Of a DNA stretch of 64,000 nucleotides, positions 9,596 to 19,252 are shown one piece after another. Within the stretch, counting starts at the first letter, position 1, and the number at the start of each line of letters is the position of its first letter. The position numbers and the translations under genes were made by a program. Below the pieces are notes generated by a model, which saw only the letters and a program-made list of their open reading frames with translations, was not told the origin of the DNA and did no database searches. The stretch covers positions 2,735,489-2,799,488 of the forward strand of contig NZ_CP011120.1 in the NCBI RefSeq assembly GCF_001628715.1, written 5' to 3'. This DNA comes from Acetobacter oryzifermentans (lineage in GTDB: Bacteria > Pseudomonadota > Alphaproteobacteria > Acetobacterales > Acetobacteraceae).

Positions 9596-10603
9596 TCAAG
9601 GCCTGAATACAAACTTCAGTTGCCGTGGCTGCCCCAGCAGTTCCTTGGGAATTGGCAGCTTGGCACATGTTGGGCTTAGAACAGCGGCCCGAGCTCTTTC
9701 AGCCAGCGCACGATACGAAGAATCCGCATTCATACGGGCCTGTGTTTCTGGCGCAAACTGCACAATGCGGGCTTCACCCGTTCCATCTACCGTAACCACC
9801 AAATGCGCCACAAAACTGGCATAATCTTTGGCGGCAGTATCCTCTGTGTAGCAGCGCCTTACCGCAGCCCCGATAGCTTTTTGCTGGCCAGCACTCAGGC
9901 TGCCCGTAATGTTACTACCCACGGGGGAACCACCACCTTTGGGCGAACCGCCAGCAACCGGATTAGCGCGTGCCTTGGGTGCATGCGTCTGCTTCTGATC
10001 CGACCGGAACGTATCCAACGTTTCCAGAAGGGAATGAGACTCTGCCTGGCTCTTCTTCGCCTTGTTCGGCTGCGTGATATGAGACGGAACCGCCGCATCC
10101 GGCAGGGTATCCGTGGGCTGCGTAATGGGCGAAGGTGGCGCCACACTATTCGTCGGCTGCACCGGAGAAGGTGGAGACGGCGGTGTTTTCACGACCTCAG
10201 GAGATGGCTCTTCCGCCTTGGGGGGCAGAGGCACATCTGGCAGCTTTTCAGATTCCGGCACGGGCGGCGGCGGAACAGGCTGTGGCGGCGGAGGTGGCGG
10301 CGGGGCCTCCTCATTCGGCACATCCTTCGGAGGCTCTGGCGTTGGCGGAGCTTCCTTTTCTTCCGGCGCAGGCGGTTTGGGTTCAGCCGCAGCCGTTTCT
10401 GCCTTGGCGGCAGGGCCGCCTTCCTGTGCATCCGACTGCTCGAACTGCATTTCAATCGTAGGCTGTGGGGGCTCTTCCGGCGGCTTGGGCGGCGGAAGAG
10501 TGATCAGCAGCGCCAGCAGAAGCGCGACATGCGCGCCCCCTGACAGATAAAGCGATCGCCGGAGTATAATCTGATCAGACCGGCGTGGCCTTGCCATGGG
10601 CAT
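9596..10603 (-). CDS. tolA: Cell-envelope energiser TolA (proline-rich form)
   Basis: Inner-membrane protein that spans the periplasm and couples TolQR proton flow to TolB/Pal. It has one N-terminal transmembrane helix (about 18-36, GGAHVALLLALLITLP), a long Pro/Glu/Lys-rich linker (about 37-190, with runs of six or more prolines), and a C-terminal TolA domain III-like fold from about residue 225 (AVRRCYTEDTAAKD ... LVVTVDGTGEARIVQF). The linker resembles TonB rather than the Ala/Lys-rich helix of enterobacterial TolA, but the position between tolR and tolB and the C-terminal domain favour TolA. The start is supported by GGAGAGG upstream. The high-GC proline region opens long spurious frames on other strands. 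Confidence 0.88.
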   Translation of the reverse strand: MPMARPRRSDQIILRRSLYLSGGAHVALLLALLITLPPPKPPEEPPQPTIEMQFEQSDAQEGGPAAKAETAAAEPKPPAPEEKEAPPTPEPPKDVPNEEAPPPPPPPQPVPPPPVPESEKLPDVPLPPKAEEPSPEVVKTPPSPPSPVQPTNSVAPPSPITQPTDTLPDAAVPSHITQPNKAKKSQAESHSLLETLDTFRSDQKQTHAPKARANPVAGGSPKGGGSPVGSNITGSLSAGQQKAIGAAVRRCYTEDTAAKDYASFVAHLVVTVDGTGEARIVQFAPETQARMNADSSYRALAERARAAVLSPTCAKLPIPKELLGQPRQLKFVFRP

Positions 10604-10633
10604 TGTTCGTACCTCTCCACCCTATCGGATGGC

Positions 10634-11065
10634 TTAATGCCCACTGCTGGCAGGTTGCTGCGCCAGCAGAGCCACATGCGTAAAGCCGCCTTCCGTAATC
10701 TGCCCCATAACCTGCATGACCTGCCCGTAATCAATATGGGCATCCCCACGTACAAAAATACGGTGGGATGGATCATTGTTGGAGGCAGTCTTCAACTGGG
10801 CCACAAGCTGATCTGCCGTAACGGGGTTGTCCCCCAGATACAGCGTGCCATCAGACTTGATGGAAACGGTAATGGGCTTGCTGTCTGAATTAACCGGGCG
10901 CGCATCTGTTTTGGGCAGATCAACATTCACACCGCTGGTCATCATTGGAGATGTCACCATAAAGATGATCAGCAGCACCAACATCACGTCCACCATGGGA
11001 GTGACATTAATTTCGGCCATCGGACGCCTGCGGCGGCGTCCGCTTCCTCCCGACGGCATTGCCAT
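10634..11065 (-). CDS. tolR: TolR, ExbD-family proton-channel subunit
   Basis: Single-pass inner-membrane subunit that with TolQ uses the proton gradient to drive TolA. The protein (143 residues) has a charged N-terminus (GGSGRRRRRPMAEINVTPMVDVMLVLLI) with the conserved Asp in the helix (PMVDVML), then a periplasmic domain with the ExbD-type ITVSIKSDGTLYLGD. It lies 3 bp after tolQ and 30 bp before tolA. Confidence 0.95.
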   Translation of the reverse strand: MAMPSGGSGRRRRRPMAEINVTPMVDVMLVLLIIFMVTSPMMTSGVNVDLPKTDARPVNSDSKPITVSIKSDGTLYLGDNPVTADQLVAQLKTASNNDPSHRIFVRGDAHIDYGQVMQVMGQITEGGFTHVALLAQQPASSGH

Positions 11066-11068
11066 ATC

Positions 11069-11809
11069 TCAGGTCCTCTCTTCGGACTGGCGAGAAAGAA
11101 TGGCAGCAAACTCGGTACCAAAACCTTCCAGACGATCCTGGAAAAGATCCATGCTGTTGCTGATGACGTTATACGCCACATAAGCTGGAATAGCCGTTAA
11201 CAGGCCAATAGCCGTTGCAAACAGGGCTTCGGAAATGCCGGGGGCCACAACGCTAAGGTTTGTATTGTGTTCAGCCGCAATGGAGCTGAAGGAATGCATA
11301 ATCCCCCATACCGTGCCAAACAGGCCAACAAACGGCGCAACAGGTGCAACCGTTGCCAGAAAGATTACCCAGCGGCGCAGGCGGTCCATTTCACGCGTGA
11401 TGGTAATACCAATAGCGCGGTCAACACGTTCCTTAACGCCACCACGCACCAGATCCACACCGGGAATACGGGCTGAGCGCCGCCATTCCCCCATAGCTGC
11501 GCCAAATACGGCAGACATTGGGTTGGTGGGCTTGGCGCCATCACTTTCATACAGATCATCAAGGCTACCACCAGACCAGAAGCGATCTTCAAACCCTGTG
11601 GCTTCACGATTGATGCGACGCAACGTGACAAACTTGTCCAAAATAATTGCCCATACCATCACGCTGCAAATCAGCAGCCCAAGCATGACAATTTTGACAA
11701 CAAGCGAGGCGTGCATGAACAACGCCCATACTGACAAATCTCCCGCCGCATTTACGCCGAGATTTGCCGCATCAACCGCACGATCCAATAAAGCCTCCTG
11801 CCTCTGCAC
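11069..11809 (-). CDS. tolQ: TolQ, MotA/TolQ/ExbB proton-channel subunit
   Basis: Three-helix inner-membrane subunit of the Tol motor. Helix 1 is near residues 24-52 (SLVVKIVMLGLLICSVMVWA), with a cytosolic loop to about 145, then helix 2 (VIFLATVAPVAPFVGLFGTVWGIM) and helix 3 (ISEALFATAIGLLTAIPAYVAYN). The family signature GLFGTVWGI is intact. The length of 246 is usual. It heads the tolQRAB set, with ybgC 98 bp upstream. Confidence 0.96.
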   Translation of the reverse strand: MQRQEALLDRAVDAANLGVNAAGDLSVWALFMHASLVVKIVMLGLLICSVMVWAIILDKFVTLRRINREATGFEDRFWSGGSLDDLYESDGAKPTNPMSAVFGAAMGEWRRSARIPGVDLVRGGVKERVDRAIGITITREMDRLRRWVIFLATVAPVAPFVGLFGTVWGIMHSFSSIAAEHNTNLSVVAPGISEALFATAIGLLTAIPAYVAYNVISNSMDLFQDRLEGFGTEFAAILSRQSEERT

Positions 11810-11907
11810 CCCTTACGGGCGATCTGTCTCCGACTCGGTCGAGACACATGCTTTGCCCGACGCTCCTGCTTCTTACTTGGTTCCTCAAAAAAGCAGAAGA
11901 GGCGCTT

Positions 11908-12321
11908 TCATCCCTTTGATGCCAATTTCTGCAACAAATCACGCCATAACGGCGGAAATCGGGCAGGACGCCCATCTGATACCTTCACGCAGGCCAGACC
12001 AACTTCAACCTGAGCGCATATATCATCACCACGCGTGCAAAGCTGATCCAGCCGGCAACTGGCCGCTCTCAAGTCAATCAAACGGGTGGTAACTGTTACA
12101 ATATCATCCAGTTTCAAGGGCATTTTGTAGGCAAGACGGGCATCACGCACTACAAAAACAAGCCCATATTCTTCCTGCAAACTGGATGCTGGCATACCCA
12201 AGCTCCGAATCGCTTCGGTGCGCGCACGTTCTGCAAACGCAAGATACCGTGCATGGTAAACAATGCCGCCCGCATCTGTATCTTCGTAATAGATTCTGAA
12301 ATCTATGGAGTGGGTGGTCAT
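11908..12321 (-). CDS. ybgC: Tol-Pal-associated acyl-CoA thioesterase YbgC
   Basis: Hot-dog-fold thioesterase of the 4HBT family, found beside tolQ in most proteobacteria. The motif [19 protein letters not shown] (residues 9-27) holds the catalytic Asp and the HARYL helix. The 137-residue length is normal. Its ATG overlaps the ruvB stop by 4 bp (ATGA), so it is translationally coupled to the ruv genes rather than isolated with tol. Confidence 0.95.
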   Translation of the reverse strand: MTTHSIDFRIYYEDTDAGGIVYHARYLAFAERARTEAIRSLGMPASSLQEEYGLVFVVRDARLAYKMPLKLDDIVTVTTRLIDLRAASCRLDQLCTRGDDICAQVEVGLACVKVSDGRPARFPPLWRDLLQKLASKG

Positions 12322-13394
12322 TCTTCCCCCTCATCCTCGCCTGCAAGAAAATCCATTTGCTGGTTGCCCCCCGTAGCCGAAGCCGGAGGAGTAAGCCCCA
12401 GATGCCGCCAGCCGCGTTCACCAAGAACACGACCGCGGGTGGTACGCAGAACAAGACCTTCCTGGATCAGGTAAGGTTCAATGACATCTTCCAATGTATC
12501 GCGCGATTCGGCCAGAGCTGCCGCCAGCGTTTCCACCCCGACAGGGCCACCATGATGATATTCGGCAATCCGGCGCAGATAGCGCCTATCCATGGCATCC
12601 AGCCCAAGTGCATCAACCTCTAGCCGCTTGAGAGCCGCATCCGCCACTTCCGTTTCTACAGGCACCCCGACAGGCACAGTTACAGATGCAAAATCCCGCA
12701 CTCGGCGCAACAACCGCCCGGCAATACGTGGCGTACCGCGTGAACGACGGGCAATTTCCATTGCACCACCTTGCGTAAGGGCAAAATCCAGCTTTTCTGC
12801 CCCTCGTGCCACAATTTTACACAGTTCTTCCGGCGTATAAAAAACCAGCCGAAGGGGAATACCAAACCTGTCCCGCAATGGCGTGGCCAAAAGGCCTGCG
12901 CGCGTGGTAGCTGCCACAAGCGTAAAGGGCGGCAGATCAATACGGACAGACCGCGCAGCCGGGCCCTCACCAATAATCAGATCAAGCTGGAAATCTTCCA
13001 TCGCAGGATAGAGAATTTCCTCAATAGCGGGCTGAAGGCGATGGATTTCATCAATAAACAGCACATCGCGGGGCTGTAAGTTGGTAAGAATTGCTGCCAG
13101 ATCACCCGCACGCTGGATAACGGGGCCAGATGTGGCCCGAAAACCCACCCCTAGTTCGCGCGCAACAATCTGGGCCAAGGTTGTTTTACCCAACCCCGGC
13201 GGCCCATGCAGCAGAACATGATCTAAGGCATCACCACGCTGTTTGGCGGCCTTGATAAAGATGGAAAGATTTTCCCGACTGGCCTTCTGGCCTGTAAAAT
13301 CATGCAGAGTTTGCGGGCGAAGTGTGGATTCGCCAACATCTTCCTCCCGCCGTGCTGCATCAATTTCCCGATCAGGCGTAAACTCCGCACTCAT
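12318..13394 (-). CDS. ruvB: Holliday-junction helicase subunit RuvB
   Basis: Hexameric AAA+ motor that drives branch migration with RuvA. Walker A GPPGLGKT is at residues 64-71, Walker [10 protein letters not shown] near 114-122, sensor 1 ATTRAG near 166-171, and the C-terminal winged helix has [15 protein letters not shown]. The 358 residues match the family. Four-base overlaps join it to ruvA upstream and ybgC downstream. Confidence 0.98.
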   Translation of the reverse strand: MSAEFTPDREIDAARREEDVGESTLRPQTLHDFTGQKASRENLSIFIKAAKQRGDALDHVLLHGPPGLGKTTLAQIVARELGVGFRATSGPVIQRAGDLAAILTNLQPRDVLFIDEIHRLQPAIEEILYPAMEDFQLDLIIGEGPAARSVRIDLPPFTLVAATTRAGLLATPLRDRFGIPLRLVFYTPEELCKIVARGAEKLDFALTQGGAMEIARRSRGTPRIAGRLLRRVRDFASVTVPVGVPVETEVADAALKRLEVDALGLDAMDRRYLRRIAEYHHGGPVGVETLAAALAESRDTLEDVIEPYLIQEGLVLRTTRGRVLGERGWRHLGLTPPASATGGNQQMDFLAGEDEGEE

Positions 13395-14002
13395 CGGGCA
13401 AGATCTTTCAGGCTGTCACGAATCACCAGATCCAGTGTGGCGGCAGCCCCGTGCGTATCCATCACTTTCCGCACCACAGGCGCCGCTTCTGCCCGACGGA
13501 AACCCAAGCCTGCCAGCGCCATAAGGGCATCTGCTTCTATGCTGCCCGCAGGGGTTGCCATGGCCGGAATAGTAATACCACCGCTCCCACCACCAGGCAT
13601 TTTACCAGCTTTATCACGCAGTTCTGTCAGAATCCGCTCTGCCAACCTGCCACCCACACCGGGTGCACGCGTAAGGCTGGCTTTATCGGATGTCATCAAC
13701 GCGGCCACCAACTCTCCCGGTGAAAGGGTGGACAGGATACCAAGAGCAACCTTTGCCCCCACCCCTTGTACACTTGTAAGCAACCGGAACCATTCACGCT
13801 CTGCACTTTCCATAAAACCGTACAGAAGAATAGCATCTTCGCGCACAACGGTTTCTATCAGAAGCCGTGCTTTTTCTGGAGGATTGGGTAAGGCGGCCAA
13901 AGTGCGTGTAGATGCAGCAACAAGATAGCCAACACCGTTTACGTCTATAACGCAGCTTCCCAGATCAACTTGAATGACCAATCCGCATAAAAACGCAATC
14001 AT
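13391..14002 (-). CDS. ruvA: Holliday-junction DNA-binding subunit RuvA
   Basis: Tetramer that holds the four-way junction and loads RuvB. The N-terminal OB fold ([20 protein letters not shown]), the acidic-pin region, the two helix-hairpin-helix motifs ([16 protein letters not shown] and [16 protein letters not shown]) and the C-terminal RuvB-contacting three-helix domain ([16 protein letters not shown]) are in order. It has 203 residues and overlaps ruvC and ruvB by 4 bp each. Confidence 0.97.
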   Translation of the reverse strand: MIAFLCGLVIQVDLGSCVIDVNGVGYLVAASTRTLAALPNPPEKARLLIETVVREDAILLYGFMESAEREWFRLLTSVQGVGAKVALGILSTLSPGELVAALMTSDKASLTRAPGVGGRLAERILTELRDKAGKMPGGGSGGITIPAMATPAGSIEADALMALAGLGFRRAEAAPVVRKVMDTHGAAATLDLVIRDSLKDLAR

Positions 14003-14505
14003 GCCATTCTTACCCCGGCTGCAATATGACGTGCACTGGCACGATGATGCGCGTGGCAGATAGCAACTGCCAGTGCATCCGAAGCATCTGCACGGACAAT
14101 TTCTGCTCCGGGCAAAAGCCGCCGCACCATCATTTCTACCTGTTTTTTATCTGCTGATCCGGTACCAACAACCGATTTTTTAACAGAAAGTGCGCCGTAT
14201 TCCGCCACACTTACCCCTACCAATGCGGGCACCAACAACGCCACACCACGCGCATAACCCAGCTTAAGGGTGGCCGAACCATTACGGTTTACATAAGTTT
14301 CTTCAACCGCTGCTTCTGCTGGTTCCAACCTGTTTATCAGCATCAGCAGGTTGTCATGCAGCACCTTTAAACGGTCTGGCACGCTATCGGCACTATTGGT
14401 TGCAATAATGCCATTTTCAACATGCCGGAGCCGATTGCCCTCGACATCAATCACGCCCCACCCCGTAAATCGCAGGCCGGGATCAATGCCGAGCAGACGT
14501 ACCAT
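13999..14505 (-). CDS. ruvC: Holliday-junction resolvase RuvC
   Basis: Dimeric endonuclease that cuts junctions after RuvAB migration. The catalytic Asp is in LLGIDPGLRFTGWGV at residue 7, followed by the family motifs AVEETYVNRN (Glu pair near 67-68) and the C-terminal ADASDALAVAICH with two acidic residues. The 168-residue length is normal. It starts 6 bp after yebC; no clear alphaproteobacterial LexA box (GTTC-N7-GTTC) was seen ahead of yebC. Confidence 0.97.
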   Translation of the reverse strand: MVRLLGIDPGLRFTGWGVIDVEGNRLRHVENGIIATNSADSVPDRLKVLHDNLLMLINRLEPAEAAVEETYVNRNGSATLKLGYARGVALLVPALVGVSVAEYGALSVKKSVVGTGSADKKQVEMMVRRLLPGAEIVRADASDALAVAICHAHHRASARHIAAGVRMA

Positions 14506-14511
14506 TATACT

Positions 14512-15261
14512 CTAGGCCGAAAGTTTTTCGGCCAGATCATCCGGCAGGTCAAAATTGGCGTACACATTCTGTACGTCATCATGATCTTCAAGCGTATCTA
14601 GTAGTTTGAACAGGCTACGCGCTTTATCTTCATCCAGCGTTACGGTGTTTTCCGGGCGCCAATCTAGCTTGGCGCTTTCTGGCTCACCAAAGCGCGCTTC
14701 CAGCGCATCCTTCACCGCAAAGAAGGATTCTACTTCACACGTCACTTCATGCGATGTTTCTGTAGAAACAACATTTTCTGCGCCAGCCTCAATAGCTGCT
14801 TCCAACATTTCATCTTCAGAAGCTACAGACGCCGGATACGCAATCACGCCCAACCGGCGGAACATGAAGGAAACGGAATTGCTTTCCCCCATAGACCCGC
14901 CGTGTTTGGAGAAAGCAGCGCGCACATCAGATGCCGTACGATTGCGATTGTCGGTTAGGCCTTCAACAATAATCGCCACACCAGCAGGGCCATACCCTTC
15001 GTAGCGCACTTCCACATAGTCATCACTACCTGCGGCACCAGATGCCTTTTTAATGGCGCGTTCGATCGTGTCTTTAGGCATATTTACTTCACGCGCAGCT
15101 GAAATAGCTGCACGCAAGCGCGGGTTTGCTGCTGGATCAGGCAAGCCTGAACGCGTTGCCACCGTAAGTTCCCGAATAACCTTACCAAACTGCTTAGAGC
15201 GTTTTGCATCCTGCGCACCTTTACGGTGCATAATGTTCTTAAACTGGGAATGACCAGCCAT
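14512..15261 (-). CDS. yebC: YebC/PmpR-family protein (TACO1-like)
   Basis: Widespread three-domain protein described as a transcriptional regulator and more recently as a translation factor easing polyproline stalls. It starts with the signature [20 protein letters not shown], and [15 protein letters not shown] and [12 protein letters not shown] follow in the usual order. The 249-residue length is normal. Its link to ruvC is conserved across bacteria. The upstream gap to secA is only 39 bp. Confidence 0.94.
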   Translation of the reverse strand: MAGHSQFKNIMHRKGAQDAKRSKQFGKVIRELTVATRSGLPDPAANPRLRAAISAAREVNMPKDTIERAIKKASGAAGSDDYVEVRYEGYGPAGVAIIVEGLTDNRNRTASDVRAAFSKHGGSMGESNSVSFMFRRLGVIAYPASVASEDEMLEAAIEAGAENVVSTETSHEVTCEVESFFAVKDALEARFGEPESAKLDWRPENTVTLDEDKARSLFKLLDTLEDHDDVQNVYANFDLPDDLAEKLSA

Positions 15262-15300
15262 CTTCCTTACCTTGTCGTCTGCAACAGTGCCGGGCGGGCT

Positions 15301-18033
15301 TTAGACAAGCCGCCCGTGACAATGCTTGTATTTCTGGCCCGAGCCACATGGGCAGGGCGCGTTACGAGGTGTCTCACCCCAGCTTGAAGGATCATCCGGC
15401 ATAATGGCGCTACCACCGATAGGCGCAGCCATTTCCGGCGATGCACCGGGTGAAAGACCAGGCCCCGGTTCCGAGGCGTATCCCTGCACTTCCGGATCAG
15501 CATGGATTTCTGCCGTATCGGCAAACGGATCAACAGCCGCTGGCGGAGGCGTTACTTCCACCCGCGCCATCAGCCCAACCACACGCTGGCGCATTTCTTC
15601 CAACATGAATGTAAATAGCTGGAAAGCTTCGTGCTTATATTCGTTCAGCGGATCTTTCTGGCCATAAGCACGCAAGCCAATGCCCTGCCGCAACTGATCC
15701 AGCGCATGCAGATGCTCTTTCCACACCGCATCATATGTTGTCAGTAAGATCTGCTTTTCAATAAAGCGCATTAAGTCTGGGCCGATATTGGCGGCTCGGG
15801 CAGCTTGCGCCTGTGTGGCTGCTTGGCTGATCCGATCCGCCACAGCCTCGGCGTCCATGCCATCTTCCTTGGCCCAAGCTGCTATCGGCAGATCCAGACC
15901 GAAGGTTTTTTGCACATCTTCCGTCAGCCCAGCCACATCCCATTGTTCCGCAAAGGATTTTTCTGGGATACGGCGCGCTACTATCGCATCAATAACATCT
16001 TCCTGCGCTTCCGTCACAATGGAAGATACATCCTCAGTCGCCATAAACTCACGGCGCTGAGCATACACTTCCTTGCGCTGGTCATTCATCACGTCATCAT
16101 ATTTGAGCGTGTTCTTGCGCATATCGAAGTTGCGGGCTTCGACTTTTCTTTGTGCCCGTTCCAGCGCCTTGCTCAACCATGGATGAACAATGGCCTCGCC
16201 TTCCTTCATGCCCATTTTCTGGAACATTCCGCTCATGCGGTCTGAACCGAAAATACGCATCAAGTCATCCTGAAGCGAGATAAAGAATTTGGAATTACCG
16301 GGATCACCCTGGCGGCCAGCACGACCGCGTAGCTGGTTATCAATGCGCCGGCTTTCATGCCGTTCCGTGCCAACAACATACAGGCCACCAGCCTGCTGCA
16401 CGATATCATGATCTCGCGCAACGCGATCACGGATTTCTTTTTCAGCCGCGTCACGCTCTGGGGAATCTTCCATTTCTCCCAAGGTTTGGGAGATCAGCAT
16501 TTCCACATTGCCACCGAGCTTAATATCCGTGCCACGGCCAGCCATGTTGGTGGCAATGGTAATGGCGCCCGGCGCACCTGCCTGCGCCACAATCTTGGCT
16601 TCCATCTCATGGAAACGAGCGTTCAACACGTGATGTGGGATAGCTTCGCTCTTCAGCAGATCTGAGAGCGCTTCACTTTTTTCAATGGACGTGGTGCCGA
16701 CCAAAATCGGCTGGCCACGTTCGTGCACATCCCGAATGAGTTTAACAACAGCAGCAAACTTTTCCTGCTCTGTCAGATAAATCTCGTCGTCTTCATCCTT
16801 ACGCGCAACCGGACGATTGGTGGGAATAGCCACCACATCCAGATTGTAGATTTCTGCAAACTCATCCGCCTCTGTCATGGCGGTGCCGGTCATGCCGGAA
16901 AGCTTAGGATAAAGGCGGAAATAGTTCTGGAAGGTAATGGAAGCCAGCGTCTGATTTTCCTGCTGAACCTCCACGTGTTCCTTGGCTTCCAGCGCCTGAT
17001 GCAGGCCATCGGAATACCGGCGGCCTTCCATCATACGGCCAGTGAATTCGTCAATAATCACCACTTTGCCATCACGCACGATGTAATCCACATCCCGCGA
17101 GAATAACGTATGCGCGCGCAAAGACTGCTGAACATGATGCACCACAGCTACGTGCTGCAGATCGTAAAGGCCGCCTTCATCCAGCACACCTGCCTGACGC
17201 AGCAGATTTTCCACATGGTCCGAACCTGCATCCGTCAGAATAACAGTGCGGAACTTTTCATCTTTTTCAAAGGTAGTGGGGTCCTGCACAAGCTGGGCGA
17301 CCACGGCATCTACTGCGCGATATAGATCTGAACTGTCTTCCGCCGGCCCGGAAATAATCAGGGGGGTACGGGCTTCATCAATCAGAATAGAATCCACTTC
17401 GTCCACAATGGCGTGGTAGAAGGGACGCTGCACCATTTCGCCCAACTGGTACTTCATATTATCACGTAGATAATCGAAGCCGAATTCGTTGTTTGTGCCG
17501 TAGGTAATATCAGACGCATAAGCTTGGCGGCGCGCGTCATCGGGCATATTGGGCACAATCACGCCCGTTGTTAGGCCCAGAAAACTGTAAAGCCGCCCCA
17601 TCTCTGCCGCGTCACGCGCGGCAAGATAGTCGTTCACAGTCACAACATGCACGCCCTTGCCCGCCAGCGCGCTGAGATACACAGCCAGCGTGGCCACCAG
17701 GGTTTTACCTTCCCCGGTGCGCATTTCTGCAATTCGGCCAGAATGAAGCACCATGCCGCCAATCAACTGCACGTCAAAATGCCGCATCCCCAACACCCTG
17801 CGCGAGGCCTCACGGCACACAGCAAAGGCTTCGGGCAGCAGATCATCCAGACTTTCGCCTTTGGCGATCCGATCTCGGAATTCCTGCGTTTTGCCGGAAA
17901 GGGCGGTATCATCCAGCGCCTGTACCTGTGGTTCAAGCGCGTTGATCTCCGGCACCCGGCGTTGAAATATCTTAAGCGTCCGGTCGTTGGCGGTGCCGAA
18001 CAGGGCGCGGACAAAGCGTGAAAGCATGAACAC
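15301..18033 (-). CDS. secA: Preprotein translocase ATPase SecA
   Basis: Motor that drives unfolded preproteins through SecYEG. The 910 residues show Walker A MRTGEGKT (104-111), the DEAD-type helicase core with the preprotein cross-linking domain inserted, [10 protein letters not shown] of motif VI, the helical scaffold and wing domains, and a C-terminal zinc-binding tail [13 protein letters not shown] that binds SecB. The ATG at 18033 is followed by another two codons on (18027, [11 protein letters not shown]), which matches the usual family start slightly better. The 196-bp gap to the divergent foldase gene should hold promoters for both. Confidence 0.98.
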   Translation of the reverse strand: MFMLSRFVRALFGTANDRTLKIFQRRVPEINALEPQVQALDDTALSGKTQEFRDRIAKGESLDDLLPEAFAVCREASRRVLGMRHFDVQLIGGMVLHSGRIAEMRTGEGKTLVATLAVYLSALAGKGVHVVTVNDYLAARDAAEMGRLYSFLGLTTGVIVPNMPDDARRQAYASDITYGTNNEFGFDYLRDNMKYQLGEMVQRPFYHAIVDEVDSILIDEARTPLIISGPAEDSSDLYRAVDAVVAQLVQDPTTFEKDEKFRTVILTDAGSDHVENLLRQAGVLDEGGLYDLQHVAVVHHVQQSLRAHTLFSRDVDYIVRDGKVVIIDEFTGRMMEGRRYSDGLHQALEAKEHVEVQQENQTLASITFQNYFRLYPKLSGMTGTAMTEADEFAEIYNLDVVAIPTNRPVARKDEDDEIYLTEQEKFAAVVKLIRDVHERGQPILVGTTSIEKSEALSDLLKSEAIPHHVLNARFHEMEAKIVAQAGAPGAITIATNMAGRGTDIKLGGNVEMLISQTLGEMEDSPERDAAEKEIRDRVARDHDIVQQAGGLYVVGTERHESRRIDNQLRGRAGRQGDPGNSKFFISLQDDLMRIFGSDRMSGMFQKMGMKEGEAIVHPWLSKALERAQRKVEARNFDMRKNTLKYDDVMNDQRKEVYAQRREFMATEDVSSIVTEAQEDVIDAIVARRIPEKSFAEQWDVAGLTEDVQKTFGLDLPIAAWAKEDGMDAEAVADRISQAATQAQAARAANIGPDLMRFIEKQILLTTYDAVWKEHLHALDQLRQGIGLRAYGQKDPLNEYKHEAFQLFTFMLEEMRQRVVGLMARVEVTPPPAAVDPFADTAEIHADPEVQGYASEPGPGLSPGASPEMAAPIGGSAIMPDDPSSWGETPRNAPCPCGSGQKYKHCHGRLV

Positions 18034-18229
18034 CTTTCCGGAACAATGCGGCCCCTTACCCCTGCACTACCCCAAATGGTAATGCAGCAAGGGACACTGG
18101 CATGGCTGGCTTGCCGTGCAAAATAGGACCGGGGCGGGTTGCGGTCAACCAACCGTACCGGTGGAAGCAGGATTGAAACAGGGGTTGCCGGGTGGAAAGC
18201 CCTCCTTCATACAGGATAAATAGGTTTTA

Positions 18230-19174
18230 ATGGCTTTAAAGGTTTTAATACACATGCGGCTTATTCCCCACGCGTTTGGCCTGGCAGCAGCAGCTCTTTT
18301 TGCTACCACCACCCTTTGCACGCCCTCCTTTGCAGCAGACCCTGCTCCCGCAGCTTCGGTCGCACCTGCAAAGCCAGCAGACCCCAACGCTGTGGTAGCC
18401 ACCGTGAATGGTGAAAAAATCACGCTGTCTGATGTGCAGACGGCCATGATCTCTTTGCCACCGCAGATGCGCCAGCTTCCCCCGAACCTTATTTTCCCCA
18501 TGCTGGTCAACCAGTTAGCAGATCAGAAAGCCATTCTGATTACGGCGCAGAAAGAAGGGTTGGACAAAAAGCCTGAAACCCAGCAGATGATGGTGAATGC
18601 TTCCAACACCGCATTGCAGAATGCATGGTTGTCTGAGCAGGTTATGCCACACCTGAATGATGATGCCATTAAGCAGTATTATGATCAGAATTATGCAGGC
18701 AAGCCAGCCGAAAAAGAAGTGCATGCCCGCCATATTCTGGTGAAAACCGAAGCAGAAGCTAATGATGTTATCAAGAAGCTGAAGGCTGGTGCAGATTTTG
18801 GTAAATTGGCCGCAGAAGTTTCTACCGACAAGGGCAGCGCCCAGCAAAACGGTGGTGATCTGGGCTGGTTCAAGAAAACAGACATGATCCCGGCCTTCTC
18901 TGATGCTGCATTCGCCATGAAAAAAGGTGAAATCAGCAGCACTCCGGTAAAAAGCCAGTATGGCTACCATGTCATTCAGGTGCTGGACACACGCACAGAT
19001 CCGGTTCCCACACTGGATTCTGTACGGGACAAAATCCGTCAGGCTCTTATCCAGAAATATGTACGTGAAGCTGTGGATAAAGCCACCAATCAGGTTAAAA
19101 TCGTGCGTTTTGACCCCAATACCGGCAAGCCGCTGGCTGATGCACCAGCACCGGCTACCGCACCCAAGAAATAA
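18230..19174 (+). CDS. Periplasmic peptidyl-prolyl isomerase, PrsA/SurA-like parvulin
   Basis: Secreted folding factor acting on proteins after Sec export. It has a signal peptide (RLIPHAFGLAAAALFATTTLCTPSFA, cleavage near SFA-AD), an N-terminal SurA/PrsA-like helical region (about 50-150) and one parvulin domain (about 163-256) with VHARHILVKTEAEA, GGDLGWFKK and YGYHVIQV. It ends with a Pro/Ala-rich tail. Two starts are possible: ATG 18230 (AGG 5 nt upstream) and ATG 18254 (AAAGG 11 nt upstream, tidier signal peptide). With one parvulin domain it is closer to alphaproteobacterial PrsA/PPIC foldases than to E. coli SurA. It is divergent from secA and followed by a terminator. Confidence 0.9.
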   Translation: MALKVLIHMRLIPHAFGLAAAALFATTTLCTPSFAADPAPAASVAPAKPADPNAVVATVNGEKITLSDVQTAMISLPPQMRQLPPNLIFPMLVNQLADQKAILITAQKEGLDKKPETQQMMVNASNTALQNAWLSEQVMPHLNDDAIKQYYDQNYAGKPAEKEVHARHILVKTEAEANDVIKKLKAGADFGKLAAEVSTDKGSAQQNGGDLGWFKKTDMIPAFSDAAFAMKKGEISSTPVKSQYGYHVIQVLDTRTDPVPTLDSVRDKIRQALIQKYVREAVDKATNQVKIVRFDPNTGKPLADAPAPATAPKK

Positions 19175-19188
19175 AACCATTAAACCGC

Positions 19189-19221
19189 AAACCTCGCCCT
19201 TAGATATGCAGGGCGAGGTTT
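19189..19221 (+). terminator. Terminator between the foldase gene and argJ
   Basis: AAACCTCGCCCT (19189-19200) and its perfect complement (19210-19221) form a 12-bp stem with a 9-nt loop followed by a short T-run. Confidence 0.85.
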
Positions 19222-19252
19222 TTGCACAGATACCCTTTAAGGATACCGCCAG

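Noticed and set aside
9803..10543. Long plus-strand open frame (246 codons, Arg-rich) across tolA
   Set aside because: An artefact of the proline-rich tolA linker: repeated CCN codons read as RR/GG-rich peptide on the other strand.
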